Shown here: in pieces, positions 15,417-24,907 of the stretch
Numbering within the stretch: position 1 is the stretch's first letter
Layout: each line of letters opens with the position of its first letter
Assembly: GCF_007655305.1 (NCBI RefSeq)
Contig: NZ_VLOG01000042.1
Coordinates: 1 to 64,000, forward strand
Length of the DNA: 64,000 bases
Reading direction: 5' to 3'
From: Algoriphagus algorifonticola
GTDB lineage: Bacteria; Bacteroidota; Bacteroidia; Cytophagales; Cyclobacteriaceae
The notes under the pieces: generated by a model
Database searches by the model: none
Told to the model about the DNA's origin: nothing
What the model saw: the letters and a program-made list of their open reading frames with translations, nothing else
Made by a program: the position numbers and the translations under genes

Positions 15417-16769
15417 ATGAAACGCGTAGCCATCATAGGAGCAGGAGAAAGCGGATTGGGAGCAGCGATGCTAGCCAAGCTGGTAGGCTATGCTGTTTTT
15501 GTAAGTGATGCAGGGCCTATTTCTGCGGAAAGAAAAGCCACGCTGGAATCCCATGGGATAGAATTTGAGGAAAACACACATAGTGAAGAGAGAATTCTTC
15601 ATTGCGATTTACTGATAAAAAGCCCGGGGATTTCGGAGAAAACGCCATTGATTCAAAAGGCCACTTCCGAAGGCATAGCAGTGATTGATGAATTGGAATT
15701 TGCGCATCATTTCACTCAGGGAAAAGTAATTGCCATCACTGGAACCAATGGAAAAACCACTACAACCTTGCTCACTTTTCACTTGATGAGGTCTGCTGGA
15801 TTGGATGTTGGTCTTGCGGGAAATGTTGGCAAAAGTTGGGCTGGGCAATTGGTAGAAAGAGATCATGAATGGTGGGTACTGGAATGCAGTAGCTTTCAGA
15901 TCGATGGAATGCTTAGCATCCGGCCTAAAGTAGCCATGTTGACCAATATCACTCCTGATCACTTGGACAGGTATGATTATGATGTGAATAAATACATCGC
16001 TTCTAAAATGGGGCTTTTCAAAAATATGAAAACGGAGGATTTTGCTGTTTTCTATCAAGAAGATAAGCTAAGTCAGCAAGGAGTAGCTTCCAAAAAAATC
16101 AAGGCTTTGCACATTCCAGTTTCACTCGAGAGCGAGCCCGAAATGGGAGCTTTCTTGGCCAATGAAAACTTGGAGCTTAAAGTGAAAGACCGCTCATACA
16201 CCATTCCTAAAGACACTCTTCCTATTAAAGGAAAGCATAATATTCTCAATGCACTTTTTGCCTGCACTGCTGCCACCATAGCTGGAGTAAGTCAGGAGGA
16301 TTTAATCAAAGGTTTGAAGACATTCCAGAATGCTCCTCATAGAATGGAGCCTGTTGGAAAGATTGAAGGAGTGCAGTTCATCAATGACAGCAAAGGGACC
16401 AATGTGGAAGCCACATATTATGCTTTAGGAAGCTTTCAAAAACCTATGATCTGGATTGCTGGGGGAGTGGATAAAGGGAACGACTATTCAGTTTTGCTTC
16501 CATTAGTGGAAGGAAAAGTAAAGACTTTGATCTGCTTGGGTAAGGACAATGAAAAGTTGAAAAAGGCTTTTCAAAATACTATTCCAAGTATTCGGGAGAC
16601 TGAGGATATCAAAGAAGCTGTGAGCTGGGGTTTGGAATTAGGCGAAAGCGGGGATATTGTTCTCCTTTCTCCTGCCTGTGCCAGTTTTGACTTATTCAAA
16701 AATTACGAGGATCGCGGAAATCAATTCAGACAAGCGGTTCAGAAATTAAATGAAAAAGAAAGCGCATGA
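15417..16769 (+). CDS. murD: UDP-MurNAc-L-alanine:D-glutamate ligase MurD
   Basis: A cytoplasmic Mur ligase that adds D-glutamate. It shows the N-terminal Rossmann-like GAGESGLGAAML, the ATP loop [11 protein letters not shown] near residue 106, an ECSSFQ motif, the ITPDHLDRY segment and FINDSKGTN near residue 322 in the C-terminal domain. Length (450) is typical. The stop overlaps the ftsW start by 4 nt. Confidence 0.95.
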   Translation: MKRVAIIGAGESGLGAAMLAKLVGYAVFVSDAGPISAERKATLESHGIEFEENTHSEERILHCDLLIKSPGISEKTPLIQKATSEGIAVIDELEFAHHFTQGKVIAITGTNGKTTTTLLTFHLMRSAGLDVGLAGNVGKSWAGQLVERDHEWWVLECSSFQIDGMLSIRPKVAMLTNITPDHLDRYDYDVNKYIASKMGLFKNMKTEDFAVFYQEDKLSQQGVASKKIKALHIPVSLESEPEMGAFLANENLELKVKDRSYTIPKDTLPIKGKHNILNALFACTAATIAGVSQEDLIKGLKTFQNAPHRMEPVGKIEGVQFINDSKGTNVEATYYALGSFQKPMIWIAGGVDKGNDYSVLLPLVEGKVKTLICLGKDNEKLKKAFQNTIPSIRETEDIKEAVSWGLELGESGDIVLLSPACASFDLFKNYEDRGNQFRQAVQKLNEKESA

Positions 16770-17935
16770 GTCAGTTTAAGACATGGATAGATGAGCATTT
16801 CAGAGGTGACCCAATCATCTGGGGCATAGTGATATTGCTTTCTCTTTTCAGTATCCTGGTAGTGTACTCTGCTACTGGTTCTCTTGCCTATAAATATGCT
16901 GGAGGCAATACTGAATTGTATCTATTCAGACACTCAACACTTGTTTTTGTATCACTTTTGGTGATGTGGTTAGCCCATAAGGTTCCTTATAAGAATTATG
17001 CCTTGTATGCTCGTTTGGCCATGTATTTATCCATGCCATTATTGCTAATCACTTATTTATTTGGATCCAATATCAATGAAGCCAATAGATGGTTGACCAT
17101 TCCGGTGATTAATCAGGCATTCCAACCTTCTGACTTGGCAAAATTGGCTCTGATAGCTGCTTTGGCGGCTATGCTTGCCAAGCGACAGAATAATATCAAG
17201 GATTTCAAAAGCACATTCCTCCCCATCATCATTGCTATAGGTTTAATCTGTTTGTTGATAGCCTTGGCTAATATGTCTACAGCAATTTTGCTTTTGGCAA
17301 CCTGTCTGTTGATCATGTTTATCGGAAGAGTTCCAGTAAAGTACCTACTCATAGTGATAATGGTGGGGATTTTGGGCTTGACTTCAGCAGTATTTCTAGG
17401 GCAAAGAGGTGATACTTTCGTGGCTAGGATTGAAGCTTTCATGGATGAAAGTGAAGTGCCTTTCCAAGCTGAGCAATCCTATATTGCTATTGCAACGGGC
17501 GGAGTAACAGGAAAAGGACCAGGAAATTCTGAGCAGAGAAATTCTCTCCCACACCCATATTCAGATTTTATCTACGCCATCATTATCGAGGAATACGGAT
17601 TGGTAGGAGGCGTTTCTGTATTGTTCCTCTATCTCGCTTTACTCTATCGAGGAATGCGAATCGTCTCGAACTCCAATAAGGCCTTTGGAGGTCTACTCTC
17701 TGCTGGATTGAGCTTTGCCTTGGTGATTCAGGCTTTAGTCAATATGGCGGTAGCTGTAGGCTTGGGGCCAATTACAGGTTTGCCACTTCCTTTATTGAGC
17801 ATGGGGGGTACTTCCTTGGTATTTACAGGGATTTCCTTGGGAATTATTCTCAGTGTATCGAGAGGGGATCATCAGGATGAAATTCAGACGGGTTCTGCGA
17901 TGAACCGACCAAAACTTAAAACTGCCTTATCATAG
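16766..17935 (+). CDS. ftsW: Septal SEDS glycosyltransferase FtsW
   Basis: A polytopic SEDS-family protein of 389 residues that polymerises lipid II at the septum together with the class B PBP. About ten membrane segments are visible. Characteristic pieces are ANRWLTIP, the large loop with GVTGKGPGNSEQRNSLPHPYSDFIYAIIIEE (residues about 250-275), and GLTGLPLPLLSMGGTSL-like sequence near 345. The short cytoplasmic tail ends at TAG (17933-17935), and the preceding A makes ATAG, the likely overlap with murG. Confidence 0.94.
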   Translation: MSQFKTWIDEHFRGDPIIWGIVILLSLFSILVVYSATGSLAYKYAGGNTELYLFRHSTLVFVSLLVMWLAHKVPYKNYALYARLAMYLSMPLLLITYLFGSNINEANRWLTIPVINQAFQPSDLAKLALIAALAAMLAKRQNNIKDFKSTFLPIIIAIGLICLLIALANMSTAILLLATCLLIMFIGRVPVKYLLIVIMVGILGLTSAVFLGQRGDTFVARIEAFMDESEVPFQAEQSYIAIATGGVTGKGPGNSEQRNSLPHPYSDFIYAIIIEEYGLVGGVSVLFLYLALLYRGMRIVSNSNKAFGGLLSAGLSFALVIQALVNMAVAVGLGPITGLPLPLLSMGGTSLVFTGISLGIILSVSRGDHQDEIQTGSAMNRPKLKTALS

Positions 17936-19041
17936 AAACTACAAAAACATATCGCATACTCATTAGTGGAGGAGGAACCGGAGGACATATCTATCCGGCC
18001 ATCGCTATTGCTAATGCCTGGGTGGAAAGACATCCGGACAGTGAGGTGCTTTTTGTGGGTGCTTTAGGCAAAATGGAAATGCAGAAAATTCCTGAGGCAG
18101 GCTATAGGATTGTAGGGCTTCCAGTGGCTGGGCTTCAAAGAAGCTTGAGCTTATCCAATTTGAAGTTCCCTTTCAAATTATTGAAAAGCCTATCCAAAGC
18201 TTTTGGAATTGTCAAAGAATTTAAGCCACAAGTAGTAGTAGGTGTAGGCGGGTATGCCAGCGGGCCTGTGTTGTATGCAGCCCAAAGCAAGAAAATTCCT
18301 ACGCTGGTTCAAGAGCAGAATTCATACGCTGGCCTTACCAATAAAATATTGGCGAAAAGAGCACAAAAAATCTGCGTGGCTTATCCGGATATGGGGCAGT
18401 TTTTTCCGGAAGAAAAAATTGTCTACTCCGGCAATCCTGTTCGAAAGGATATTTTGAATCTAGCAGGCAAAAGGGAGACAGCCTTGGCTCATTTTGGTTT
18501 GAAATCAGACTTGAAAACTGTCCTGGTATTAGGAGGGTCTCTTGGAGCAAGAACTTTAAATCTGGGAATGCTGGAGGATATGAAAGCCTTTGACCAAGAT
18601 GGGTATCAGGTCTTGTGGCAATCCGGCAAATTCTATTTCAAGGATATGTTGGCAGCAACAGAGAAGGCTCAACTGAAAAATATCCATTTGAGAGAATTCA
18701 TTAGAGAAATGGACTTGGCCTATGCCGCTGCAGATCTAATCATCTCGAGAGCCGGAGCCTTGTCGGTATCCGAACTTTCATTGGTTGGAAAACCTGTGAT
18801 TTTCATCCCTTCTCCTAATGTGGCTGAAGATCACCAAACGAAAAATGCCATGGCCTTTGTCATTAATAATGCAGCGGTGATGCTGAAAGACAGGGAGGCA
18901 GTCGGTCAATTGAGAAAGAAAACGGATGAAGTCTTAGGGAATCCTGAGATGGTCAAATCCTTAGGGGAAAATATAAAAAAATTAGCCAAGCCCTTCGCAG
19001 CTGAAACTATTGTCAATGAAATGGAACAACTGATCGCATGA
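17932..19041 (+). CDS. murG: UDP-GlcNAc:lipid I N-acetylglucosaminyltransferase MurG (non-canonical start)
   Basis: This membrane-associated GT28 enzyme converts lipid I to lipid II. The essential N-terminal loop ISGGGTGGHIYPA lies at 17962-18000, upstream of the first in-frame ATG/GTG/TTG (GTG at 18022). A start at 18022 would delete the loop. The frame is open from 17920 (TAA at 17917) and contains no ATG, GTG or TTG before the loop. ATA at 17932 overlaps the ftsW TAG as ATAG, mirroring the ATGA/GTGA overlaps of neighbouring genes, and gives 369 residues, the usual length. Other possibilities are ATC 17929, ATA 17956 or ATT 17962, or a sequence error. C-terminal signatures ISRAGALSVSEL and PSPNVAEDHQTKNA confirm MurG. 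Confidence 0.88.
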   Translation: METTKTYRILISGGGTGGHIYPAIAIANAWVERHPDSEVLFVGALGKMEMQKIPEAGYRIVGLPVAGLQRSLSLSNLKFPFKLLKSLSKAFGIVKEFKPQVVVGVGGYASGPVLYAAQSKKIPTLVQEQNSYAGLTNKILAKRAQKICVAYPDMGQFFPEEKIVYSGNPVRKDILNLAGKRETALAHFGLKSDLKTVLVLGGSLGARTLNLGMLEDMKAFDQDGYQVLWQSGKFYFKDMLAATEKAQLKNIHLREFIREMDLAYAAADLIISRAGALSVSELSLVGKPVIFIPSPNVAEDHQTKNAMAFVINNAAVMLKDREAVGQLRKKTDEVLGNPEMVKSLGENIKKLAKPFAAETIVNEMEQLIA

Positions 19042-20444
19042 GTTTCAAGGGAAAAAATAGCGTCTACTTCCTCGGAATTGGCGGCATAGGCATGAGTGCC
19101 TTGGCCCGCTGGTTTCAGCATGAAGGCTATTTTGTAGCGGGTTATGATAAAACCCCTTCTCCTTTGACTGAAGAATTGGTCAAAGAGGGGATTGCTATAT
19201 CTTTTGTTGACTCTGACCAGCAGATTCCTGAAAATATATTAGCTGATAAATCCAAGGTTTTGGTGATCTGGACTCCGGCGATTCCTAAGAACTCTTCCTT
19301 ATTGGAGTTTTTTACCTCTCAGGGTTTTGAGATGAAAAAGAGATCCGAGGTATTGGGAGTATTGACTTCATCCCATAGAAGTATCGCAGTAGCCGGTACT
19401 CATGGTAAGACCACAACTTCCTCTTTGATTGCTCATATGTTGAAAACCGCAGGAAAACCTGTGGCAGCATTCTTAGGAGGGATTACTCAGAATTATCAAA
19501 GCAATCTAATTCTGAATGATCAAAAGGGTGAGCCAATCATGGTAGTTGAGGCAGATGAGTTTGATAGGTCATTTTTGAGGCTGCACCCTAATGAGGCGGT
19601 AATTACCAGTGCTGATCCAGATCACTTGGATATTTACGGTGACGAGGCCACCATCCTGGATGGATTCCGACAGTTTGTGGGCTTGCTGGATAAGAAAGGG
19701 AAGCTATACATACAGATCAATGCGGCTTATAGGTTGGGAGAAGACTCACTTCCTTTAGAAAAAACCAGATTTTATGGGCTGAGATCAGAAGGAATCCGAG
19801 CAGAAAATATCAAAGCAATGCCAGGCTCATTTGTCTTTGATTATGTCGACGGTGACAAAGAAATAAAAGGGCTGGAATTATTTATTCCTGGCTTTCATAA
19901 TGTGGAAAATGCCTTGGCAGCCATTGCCGTATGTCTGGATCATCAGGTTACTGAAGAGCAGGTTCGAAAAGGAATCAGCTCATTCAAAGGGGTGAAGAGA
20001 AGATTTGAAATACATGTCAATGAAAGAGGCTTGGTATTTATAGATGATTATGCGCACCATCCGGAGGAAATCAGAGCTTGTTTGAGCTCTGTGATTGCCA
20101 TGTTCCCGGGAAAAAAGGTGACGGTGGTTTTTCAACCTCATCTATACACAAGAACCCGAGATTTTGCTCCTGGATTTTCAGAAAGCCTATCACTCGCAGA
20201 CGAAGTGATCTTACTGGATATCTATCCTGCCAGAGAGTTGCCAATTGAAGGAGTTAATTCTGAAATGCTTTTAGAAGGTATTCAGTCCCAGAAAAAGCAA
20301 GTATTAGCGAAAACTGATTTGACAGCATATTTAAGATCAAACAATCCTGAAGTGCTGGTAACATTAGGTGCCGGAGATATAGATCGATTAGTGCCTGAAA
20401 TTGCGAATTGGACCCGTTCACGCTTAAATAGTTCTGAATCATGA
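19038..20444 (+). CDS. murC: UDP-MurNAc:L-alanine ligase MurC
   Basis: The first Mur ligase of the pathway, cytoplasmic and ATP-dependent. It has the N-terminal LGIGGIGMSALA loop, the ATP motif GTHGKTTTSSLI near residue 120, EADEFDRSF, the SADPDHLDIY segment and the C-terminal DDYAHHPEEI plus FQPHLYTRTRDF. Length (468) is normal. It overlaps both murG and ftsQ by 4 nt. Confidence 0.96.
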   Translation: MSFKGKNSVYFLGIGGIGMSALARWFQHEGYFVAGYDKTPSPLTEELVKEGIAISFVDSDQQIPENILADKSKVLVIWTPAIPKNSSLLEFFTSQGFEMKKRSEVLGVLTSSHRSIAVAGTHGKTTTSSLIAHMLKTAGKPVAAFLGGITQNYQSNLILNDQKGEPIMVVEADEFDRSFLRLHPNEAVITSADPDHLDIYGDEATILDGFRQFVGLLDKKGKLYIQINAAYRLGEDSLPLEKTRFYGLRSEGIRAENIKAMPGSFVFDYVDGDKEIKGLELFIPGFHNVENALAAIAVCLDHQVTEEQVRKGISSFKGVKRRFEIHVNERGLVFIDDYAHHPEEIRACLSSVIAMFPGKKVTVVFQPHLYTRTRDFAPGFSESLSLADEVILLDIYPARELPIEGVNSEMLLEGIQSQKKQVLAKTDLTAYLRSNNPEVLVTLGAGDIDRLVPEIANWTRSRLNSSES

Positions 20445-21199
20445 AAAATACAGGACTGAGGAAATCATTGGTATTTATTCTACTCAGCTTAGTGCTGGTA
20501 GGATTCATAGGTTTTGTGGAAAAGCAAAGTCTATACAAAACCTTCCAGGGAAGTGAGGTCAAAATAGGGGGAGTCAGTGGATTGTATTTCGTGGAAGAAT
20601 CTGAAATACGACAAATTATCAGTGAGTCTTTTCCGGAGCTGAAGGTGGGCATGATGATAGAAGAGGTTCCATTGAAGGAAATTGAAAAAAGGATAGAAGG
20701 ACATCCATTTGTGAAATCTGTGCAAGCTACGATTGGACAAAAGGGAATTTTAAATCTGGAAATTCAGCAACATCAGCCCATTGCAAGAATAGCAAGACCT
20801 ACGGCAGCAGACGGCTACATCACGGTGGAAGGTCTGATTATCCCAACTTCTCCAACTTACACCAGTAGAGTGTTGATTTTGGAGGGCAAGCATGCTGAAA
20901 AATTGATGAATAAAGGAGATGTCAATTCTGAAATGCCCGAGTTGATGGATCTCATCCGGTTTATAGCGGCAGACAAATTCTGGTCCGCACAAATCACTGA
21001 GTTGGAAGTCAATTCTCCGACAGATATCAGAATGTATCAACAAGTAGGAAGTCAGATAATTGAATTTGGAGATGCTTTAAATCTCCAGGATAAGTTTGAC
21101 AGAATCAAGATTTTCTACAAAGAAATATTACCCAGAAAAGGCTGGGATACCTATAGCAGGGTGAGTGTAAAATTTAAGGATCAAATTGTTTGTGAATAA
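20441..21199 (+). CDS. ftsQ: Cell division protein FtsQ/DivIB
   Basis: A 252-residue bitopic protein with a short N-terminal tail, one membrane helix (about 8-26) and a periplasmic part. The PLKEIEKRIEGHPFVKSVQA segment near residues 73-92 fits the POTRA domain. FtsQ links FtsL/FtsB with the rest of the divisome. The call combines this weak motif, topology and the position between murC and ftsA. It ends 10 nt before the ftsA ATG. Confidence 0.85.
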   Translation: MKNTGLRKSLVFILLSLVLVGFIGFVEKQSLYKTFQGSEVKIGGVSGLYFVEESEIRQIISESFPELKVGMMIEEVPLKEIEKRIEGHPFVKSVQATIGQKGILNLEIQQHQPIARIARPTAADGYITVEGLIIPTSPTYTSRVLILEGKHAEKLMNKGDVNSEMPELMDLIRFIAADKFWSAQITELEVNSPTDIRMYQQVGSQIIEFGDALNLQDKFDRIKIFYKEILPRKGWDTYSRVSVKFKDQIVCE

Positions 21200-21209
21200 A
21201 AGCTTGGAT

Positions 21210-22520
21210 ATGGAAAACGAAAAACTAATCGTCGGACTCGACATAGGTACAACGAAAATTTGTGCCATTGTGGGTCGCAAGAATGAATATGGAAAACTCG
21301 AAGTCCTAGGCATGGGCAAAGCTGTGTCAGATGGGGTAGATCGAGGTGTCGTCACCAATATTGACAAGACTGTTCATGCGATCCAGAAAGCTGTAGAAGA
21401 AGCTTCCGAAATGGCTGATGTTGAAATCGGCGAGGTAATCGTGGGAATTGCCGGACAACATATTCAGAGCAAAATTCAAAGTGGAAGCATCATGCGTCCG
21501 CCTACAGAGGATGAAATTACCATAGAAGATGTGCGCAGGCTTTCTTCAGAAATGGAGAATATTCTGGTTCCTCCGGGAAATAGAATTATTCACGTCATGC
21601 CTCAGGATTATACGGTGGATTATGAAGGTGGAATAAAGGATCCGGTGGGTATGTCTGGAACTAGACTGGAGGCAGATTTTCATATCATCACTGCCCAGAC
21701 TACAGCTATCAATAATATCAACCGATGTGTAAGGAGAGCGGATTTAACTTCCAAGCAGTTAATTCTTGAGCCTTTGGCGAGCTCACTTTCAGTCTTGAGT
21801 GATGAAGAGAAAGAGGCTGGTGTCTGCTTAGTGGATATCGGTGGTGGAACTACAGATATTGCCATTTTCTACGAAAATATTATCCGTCATACAGCGGTGA
21901 TTCCTTTAGGTGGAAACATTATTACTAAGGATATCAAAGAGGGATGTATGGTGATGCACAATCAGGCAGAACTATTAAAAACACGATTTGGAAAAGCGAT
22001 CGCAGAAGAAGCAAATCCAAATGAAATTGTGTCTATCCCAGGCTTGAGAAATAGGCCTCCAAAAGAAATTTCAATCCGTAATCTGGCCTCAATTATTCAG
22101 GCTCGAATGGAAGAGATCATCGAGATCGTTCAAAATGAAATTATGCAGAGCGGCCATTATAAGAAATTGGCAGGAGGAATTGTGATCACCGGTGGTGGTT
22201 CTCAATTGCAGTTTATCTCTCAGCTATTCGAATACATGACTGGACTGGATACTAGAATTGGGTATCCAAATGAGCACTTGGGCAAGTCAGTAATTGAAGA
22301 AGTGAAGAGTCCCATGTTTGCTACTTCAGTAGGACTTGTATTAGCAGGTTTCAAGGCCTTGGATGATCGTGAGGAGAATTATAACAAGCGCCTGGCTAAT
22401 GCAGGGGTTCAGCCAAAAACCATTAAAAAAGACTTTAATCCAAAAGATATTTTCCGAAACATCGGGGATAAGCTCAAGAGCATTATTCACGATGATATAG
22501 GAGACGACGGTAATTACTAG
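21210..22520 (+). CDS. ftsA: Cell division actin-like protein FtsA
   Basis: A 436-residue actin-fold ATPase that tethers FtsZ filaments to the inner membrane. It shows the phosphate loop GLDIGTTKICAIVG at the start, the 1C-domain region GQHIQSKIQSG, VDIGGGTTDIAIF (phosphate 2) and GIVITGGGSQL (adenosine). The C-terminal end after about residue 400 holds an amphipathic stretch (IFRNIGDKLKSIIHDDIG) suited to membrane binding. A TTG at 21186 would add eight residues and overlap ftsQ; I prefer the ATG at 21210. Confidence 0.95.
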   Translation: MENEKLIVGLDIGTTKICAIVGRKNEYGKLEVLGMGKAVSDGVDRGVVTNIDKTVHAIQKAVEEASEMADVEIGEVIVGIAGQHIQSKIQSGSIMRPPTEDEITIEDVRRLSSEMENILVPPGNRIIHVMPQDYTVDYEGGIKDPVGMSGTRLEADFHIITAQTTAINNINRCVRRADLTSKQLILEPLASSLSVLSDEEKEAGVCLVDIGGGTTDIAIFYENIIRHTAVIPLGGNIITKDIKEGCMVMHNQAELLKTRFGKAIAEEANPNEIVSIPGLRNRPPKEISIRNLASIIQARMEEIIEIVQNEIMQSGHYKKLAGGIVITGGGSQLQFISQLFEYMTGLDTRIGYPNEHLGKSVIEEVKSPMFATSVGLVLAGFKALDDREENYNKRLANAGVQPKTIKKDFNPKDIFRNIGDKLKSIIHDDIGDDGNY

Positions 22521-22616
22521 GGCTTATGATTAGGGGGAGATAAGCGGTCCTGCTGCTTATTTCCCTATTTCCTAACCCTATCAAATTGAAAATAACTAAT
22601 TCACCAATTAAATAAT

Positions 22617-24284
22617 ATGTCAGATAACATGAAAGATTACAGATTTGATCTTCCAAAGAATCAAAAGTCAATTATCAAGGTAATTGGCGTGGGTGGTGGT
22701 GGCTCCAATGCCGTAAACCACATGTACAGTCAGGGAATTAAGGATGTAGAGTTTGTGGTAGTCAATACCGATGCGCAGGCTCTAAAGTCAAGTCCTGTTC
22801 CTTTAAGATTGCAGCTAGGTGCAAACCTAACTGAAGGCCTTGGTGCAGGAGCGAATCCTGAGCAAGGAAAAAATGCAGCGATTGAGTCTCAGGACGAAAT
22901 CCGTGAGCTATTGGCAGACAATACCAAAATGGTATTTATTACCGCAGGTATGGGAGGCGGAACCGGAACAGGAGCAGCTCCTATCATTGCCAAAATCGCA
23001 AAAGAACTGAACATCCTTACAGTAGGTATCGTGACTGCTCCTTTCATGTTTGAAGGGAAAAAGAAAATGACGGTAGCTCAGGAAGGGATTGAGTCCTTGC
23101 GTGAAACTTGCGATACTGTCCTGGTAATTTTGAATGACAAGCTTCGTGAGATTTACGGGAACTTGGCAATCAGAACTGCATTTGGTAAGGCAGATGACAT
23201 CCTGACAACAGCAGCAAAATCCATCGCTGAAATCATTACGATTCATCAGGATGTAAACGTGGATTTTGAAGATGTTAAGACCGTAATGAAAGATGCCGGA
23301 GCAGCCGTGATGGGGTCTTCTACTGAAGAAGGTGAAGGCAGAGCTATCAGAGCAGCTGGTGCTGCCATTTCTTCTCCACTATTGAATAATGTAGATATCA
23401 AAGGAGCTCAGAAAATCCTTTTGTCAATTATGTCAGGGGAGGAAGAAGAGCTTTCTATGGATGAATTGAGTGAGATCACTGAATACATCCAAGAAAAAGC
23501 AGGAGATAATGCTGAAGTGATTTTTGGTCAGGGTATCGATCAGGAATTGGGTAAAGCGATTAGAGTTACAGTCATCGCAACTGGTTTCGAAATGGATAAA
23601 CTGAAAGGTGCCAGAAGAACCCCGGAGAAAAGTGTAGCTCCTACCCCGGCTCCAGTCCCAGCTCCTATTGTTGAAAAGCCTACTGCTGAAGTTGAGGAAT
23701 TAGAAGAAGTAAAGACGGTGATCAACTTGGATTCCGGAAAATCTGAAAAGGTAAAAGAAGAACCAATCAGTAATGGAAGCACCTTCGTGTTTACTACTCC
23801 TAAGGCACCGATAGCTCCAAAAGAGCCAACACCTATGCCTGAAAAGGAAAAGCAGGAGTCAACCTTTACATTTGATTTTACAAAGAGAGAGGAGAATAAG
23901 CCTACTGAATCCAAGCCATCTCAGCCTGAAAAGATCGTTCATGATCTTTATGAAGAAGAGCCTGAAGAGGAGAAAAAGGAGCAGGAGTTACCTTCCAATC
24001 AAGAGCCTTCCAAGCCGGTTTATGCAAATGATTACTATGAGCAAATGAAGCAAAAAGCTATTCAAAGAGCGCATGAGCGATTTGAGAAGCTAAAAGGAAA
24101 CCGTTCGTTTAACCCGACTCCTGAAGAGTTGAAAGAAAAAATGGAGGTTCCTGCTTATTTGAGAAAAAATGTGACATTGAATGAGCCTGAGCATAGTTCA
24201 GAAAATACCATCAGCAAATTCAATGTCAACGATGATAACGAAATCCTGGGAAACAACAGGTTTCTGCATGATAATGTGGACTAA
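22617..24284 (+). CDS. ftsZ: Cell division GTPase FtsZ with long C-terminal linker
   Basis: Tubulin-like GTPase forming the Z-ring. The signature GGGTGTGAAP is near residues 107-116, preceded by GVGGGGSNAVNHM and followed by the catalytic T7-type loop. The core ends around residue 320. It is followed by an unusually long acidic, Pro/Lys/Glu-rich linker of about 200 residues (320-530) and a conserved C-terminal end (ISKFNVNDDNEI...RFLHDNVD) for FtsA binding. Total 555 residues against about 380 in E. coli; long linkers are common in Bacteroidota. A 96-bp gap separates it from ftsA, so it may have extra control. It is the last dcw gene. Confidence 0.96.
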   Translation: MSDNMKDYRFDLPKNQKSIIKVIGVGGGGSNAVNHMYSQGIKDVEFVVVNTDAQALKSSPVPLRLQLGANLTEGLGAGANPEQGKNAAIESQDEIRELLADNTKMVFITAGMGGGTGTGAAPIIAKIAKELNILTVGIVTAPFMFEGKKKMTVAQEGIESLRETCDTVLVILNDKLREIYGNLAIRTAFGKADDILTTAAKSIAEIITIHQDVNVDFEDVKTVMKDAGAAVMGSSTEEGEGRAIRAAGAAISSPLLNNVDIKGAQKILLSIMSGEEEELSMDELSEITEYIQEKAGDNAEVIFGQGIDQELGKAIRVTVIATGFEMDKLKGARRTPEKSVAPTPAPVPAPIVEKPTAEVEELEEVKTVINLDSGKSEKVKEEPISNGSTFVFTTPKAPIAPKEPTPMPEKEKQESTFTFDFTKREENKPTESKPSQPEKIVHDLYEEEPEEEKKEQELPSNQEPSKPVYANDYYEQMKQKAIQRAHERFEKLKGNRSFNPTPEELKEKMEVPAYLRKNVTLNEPEHSSENTISKFNVNDDNEILGNNRFLHDNVD

Positions 24285-24287
24285 GTC

Positions 24288-24812
24288 CTAAAAATCAAGC
24301 AGCATCTCTGCCTGGGATTGCAGCAGTTCTACATACAGCCTGTTGGTGAGCAGGTTATCTGACATATTTTGCTCAATTTTAGCGAGCTTCGGCTTGAGAG
24401 CAAGAACATGCATTCCTAGGTAATGGAATATATCGGTGAGGTGGCTCAATGCGATGCCACCTCCCCCGATTCCAGAAGAAAGGCCGACTAGTGCGGCTTT
24501 TTTATTTCTAAAAGTATTGGGATAGGTCATCCCGTCAATGAATGATTTTAAAATCCCTGGAAATGACCCATTGTATTCAGGGACGATGAAGACAAACTTT
24601 TTCCCATCTGCTACCCTCTGATGGAATGAATTATATTCCTCATTTTTTCCATTATTCTCATAAAGAGCTGTCTCGATAAAATCCGAAGGCAAATCTTCCA
24701 ATTCCAGAATTTCAGATTCAACTCCTTTTTGACTCAATAGGCCTTGATAGTATAGGGCGATTTGTTTGGAAACAGAGTTTTTGCGGTTTGTTCCGACTAT
24801 GATCTTAATCAT
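24288..24812 (-). CDS. NADPH-dependent FMN reductase family protein
   Basis: A 174-residue flavodoxin-like protein. The N-terminal IIVGTNRKNSVSKQIALY is the phosphate-binding loop. VFIVPEYNGSFPGILKSFID near residue 75 is the FMN-contacting motif typical of the ChrR/azoreductase/ArsH group. Such enzymes reduce flavin, quinones or azo compounds. The start ATG at 24812 was chosen over the open frame to 24842 because it matches the family N-terminus. It converges on ftsZ with a 3-bp gap and is divergent from the purine nucleoside phosphorylase gene. Confidence 0.85.
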   Translation of the reverse strand: MIKIIVGTNRKNSVSKQIALYYQGLLSQKGVESEILELEDLPSDFIETALYENNGKNEEYNSFHQRVADGKKFVFIVPEYNGSFPGILKSFIDGMTYPNTFRNKKAALVGLSSGIGGGGIALSHLTDIFHYLGMHVLALKPKLAKIEQNMSDNLLTNRLYVELLQSQAEMLLDF

Positions 24813-24881
24813 TTTTATCAAATTATGCTGAAAGCTATACAAGCTAAAGGGGGTAAAAGTTCGTAGCTAGGGCAATATTAA

Positions 24882-24889
24882 TATCTTTG
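24882..24889 (+). promoter_or_regulatory. Putative -7 element TATCTTTG
   Basis: An exact TAnnTTTG match 18 nt before the purine nucleoside phosphorylase ATG. No -33 TTG is seen at the usual distance. Confidence 0.4.
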
Positions 24890-24907
24890 CGATAAACCTA
24901 AACTTCT

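Noticed and set aside
18022..19041. murG starting at the first canonical codon GTG 18022
   Set aside because: It would remove the conserved GGGTGGH loop that binds substrate, so the protein would not work; the frame continues upstream.
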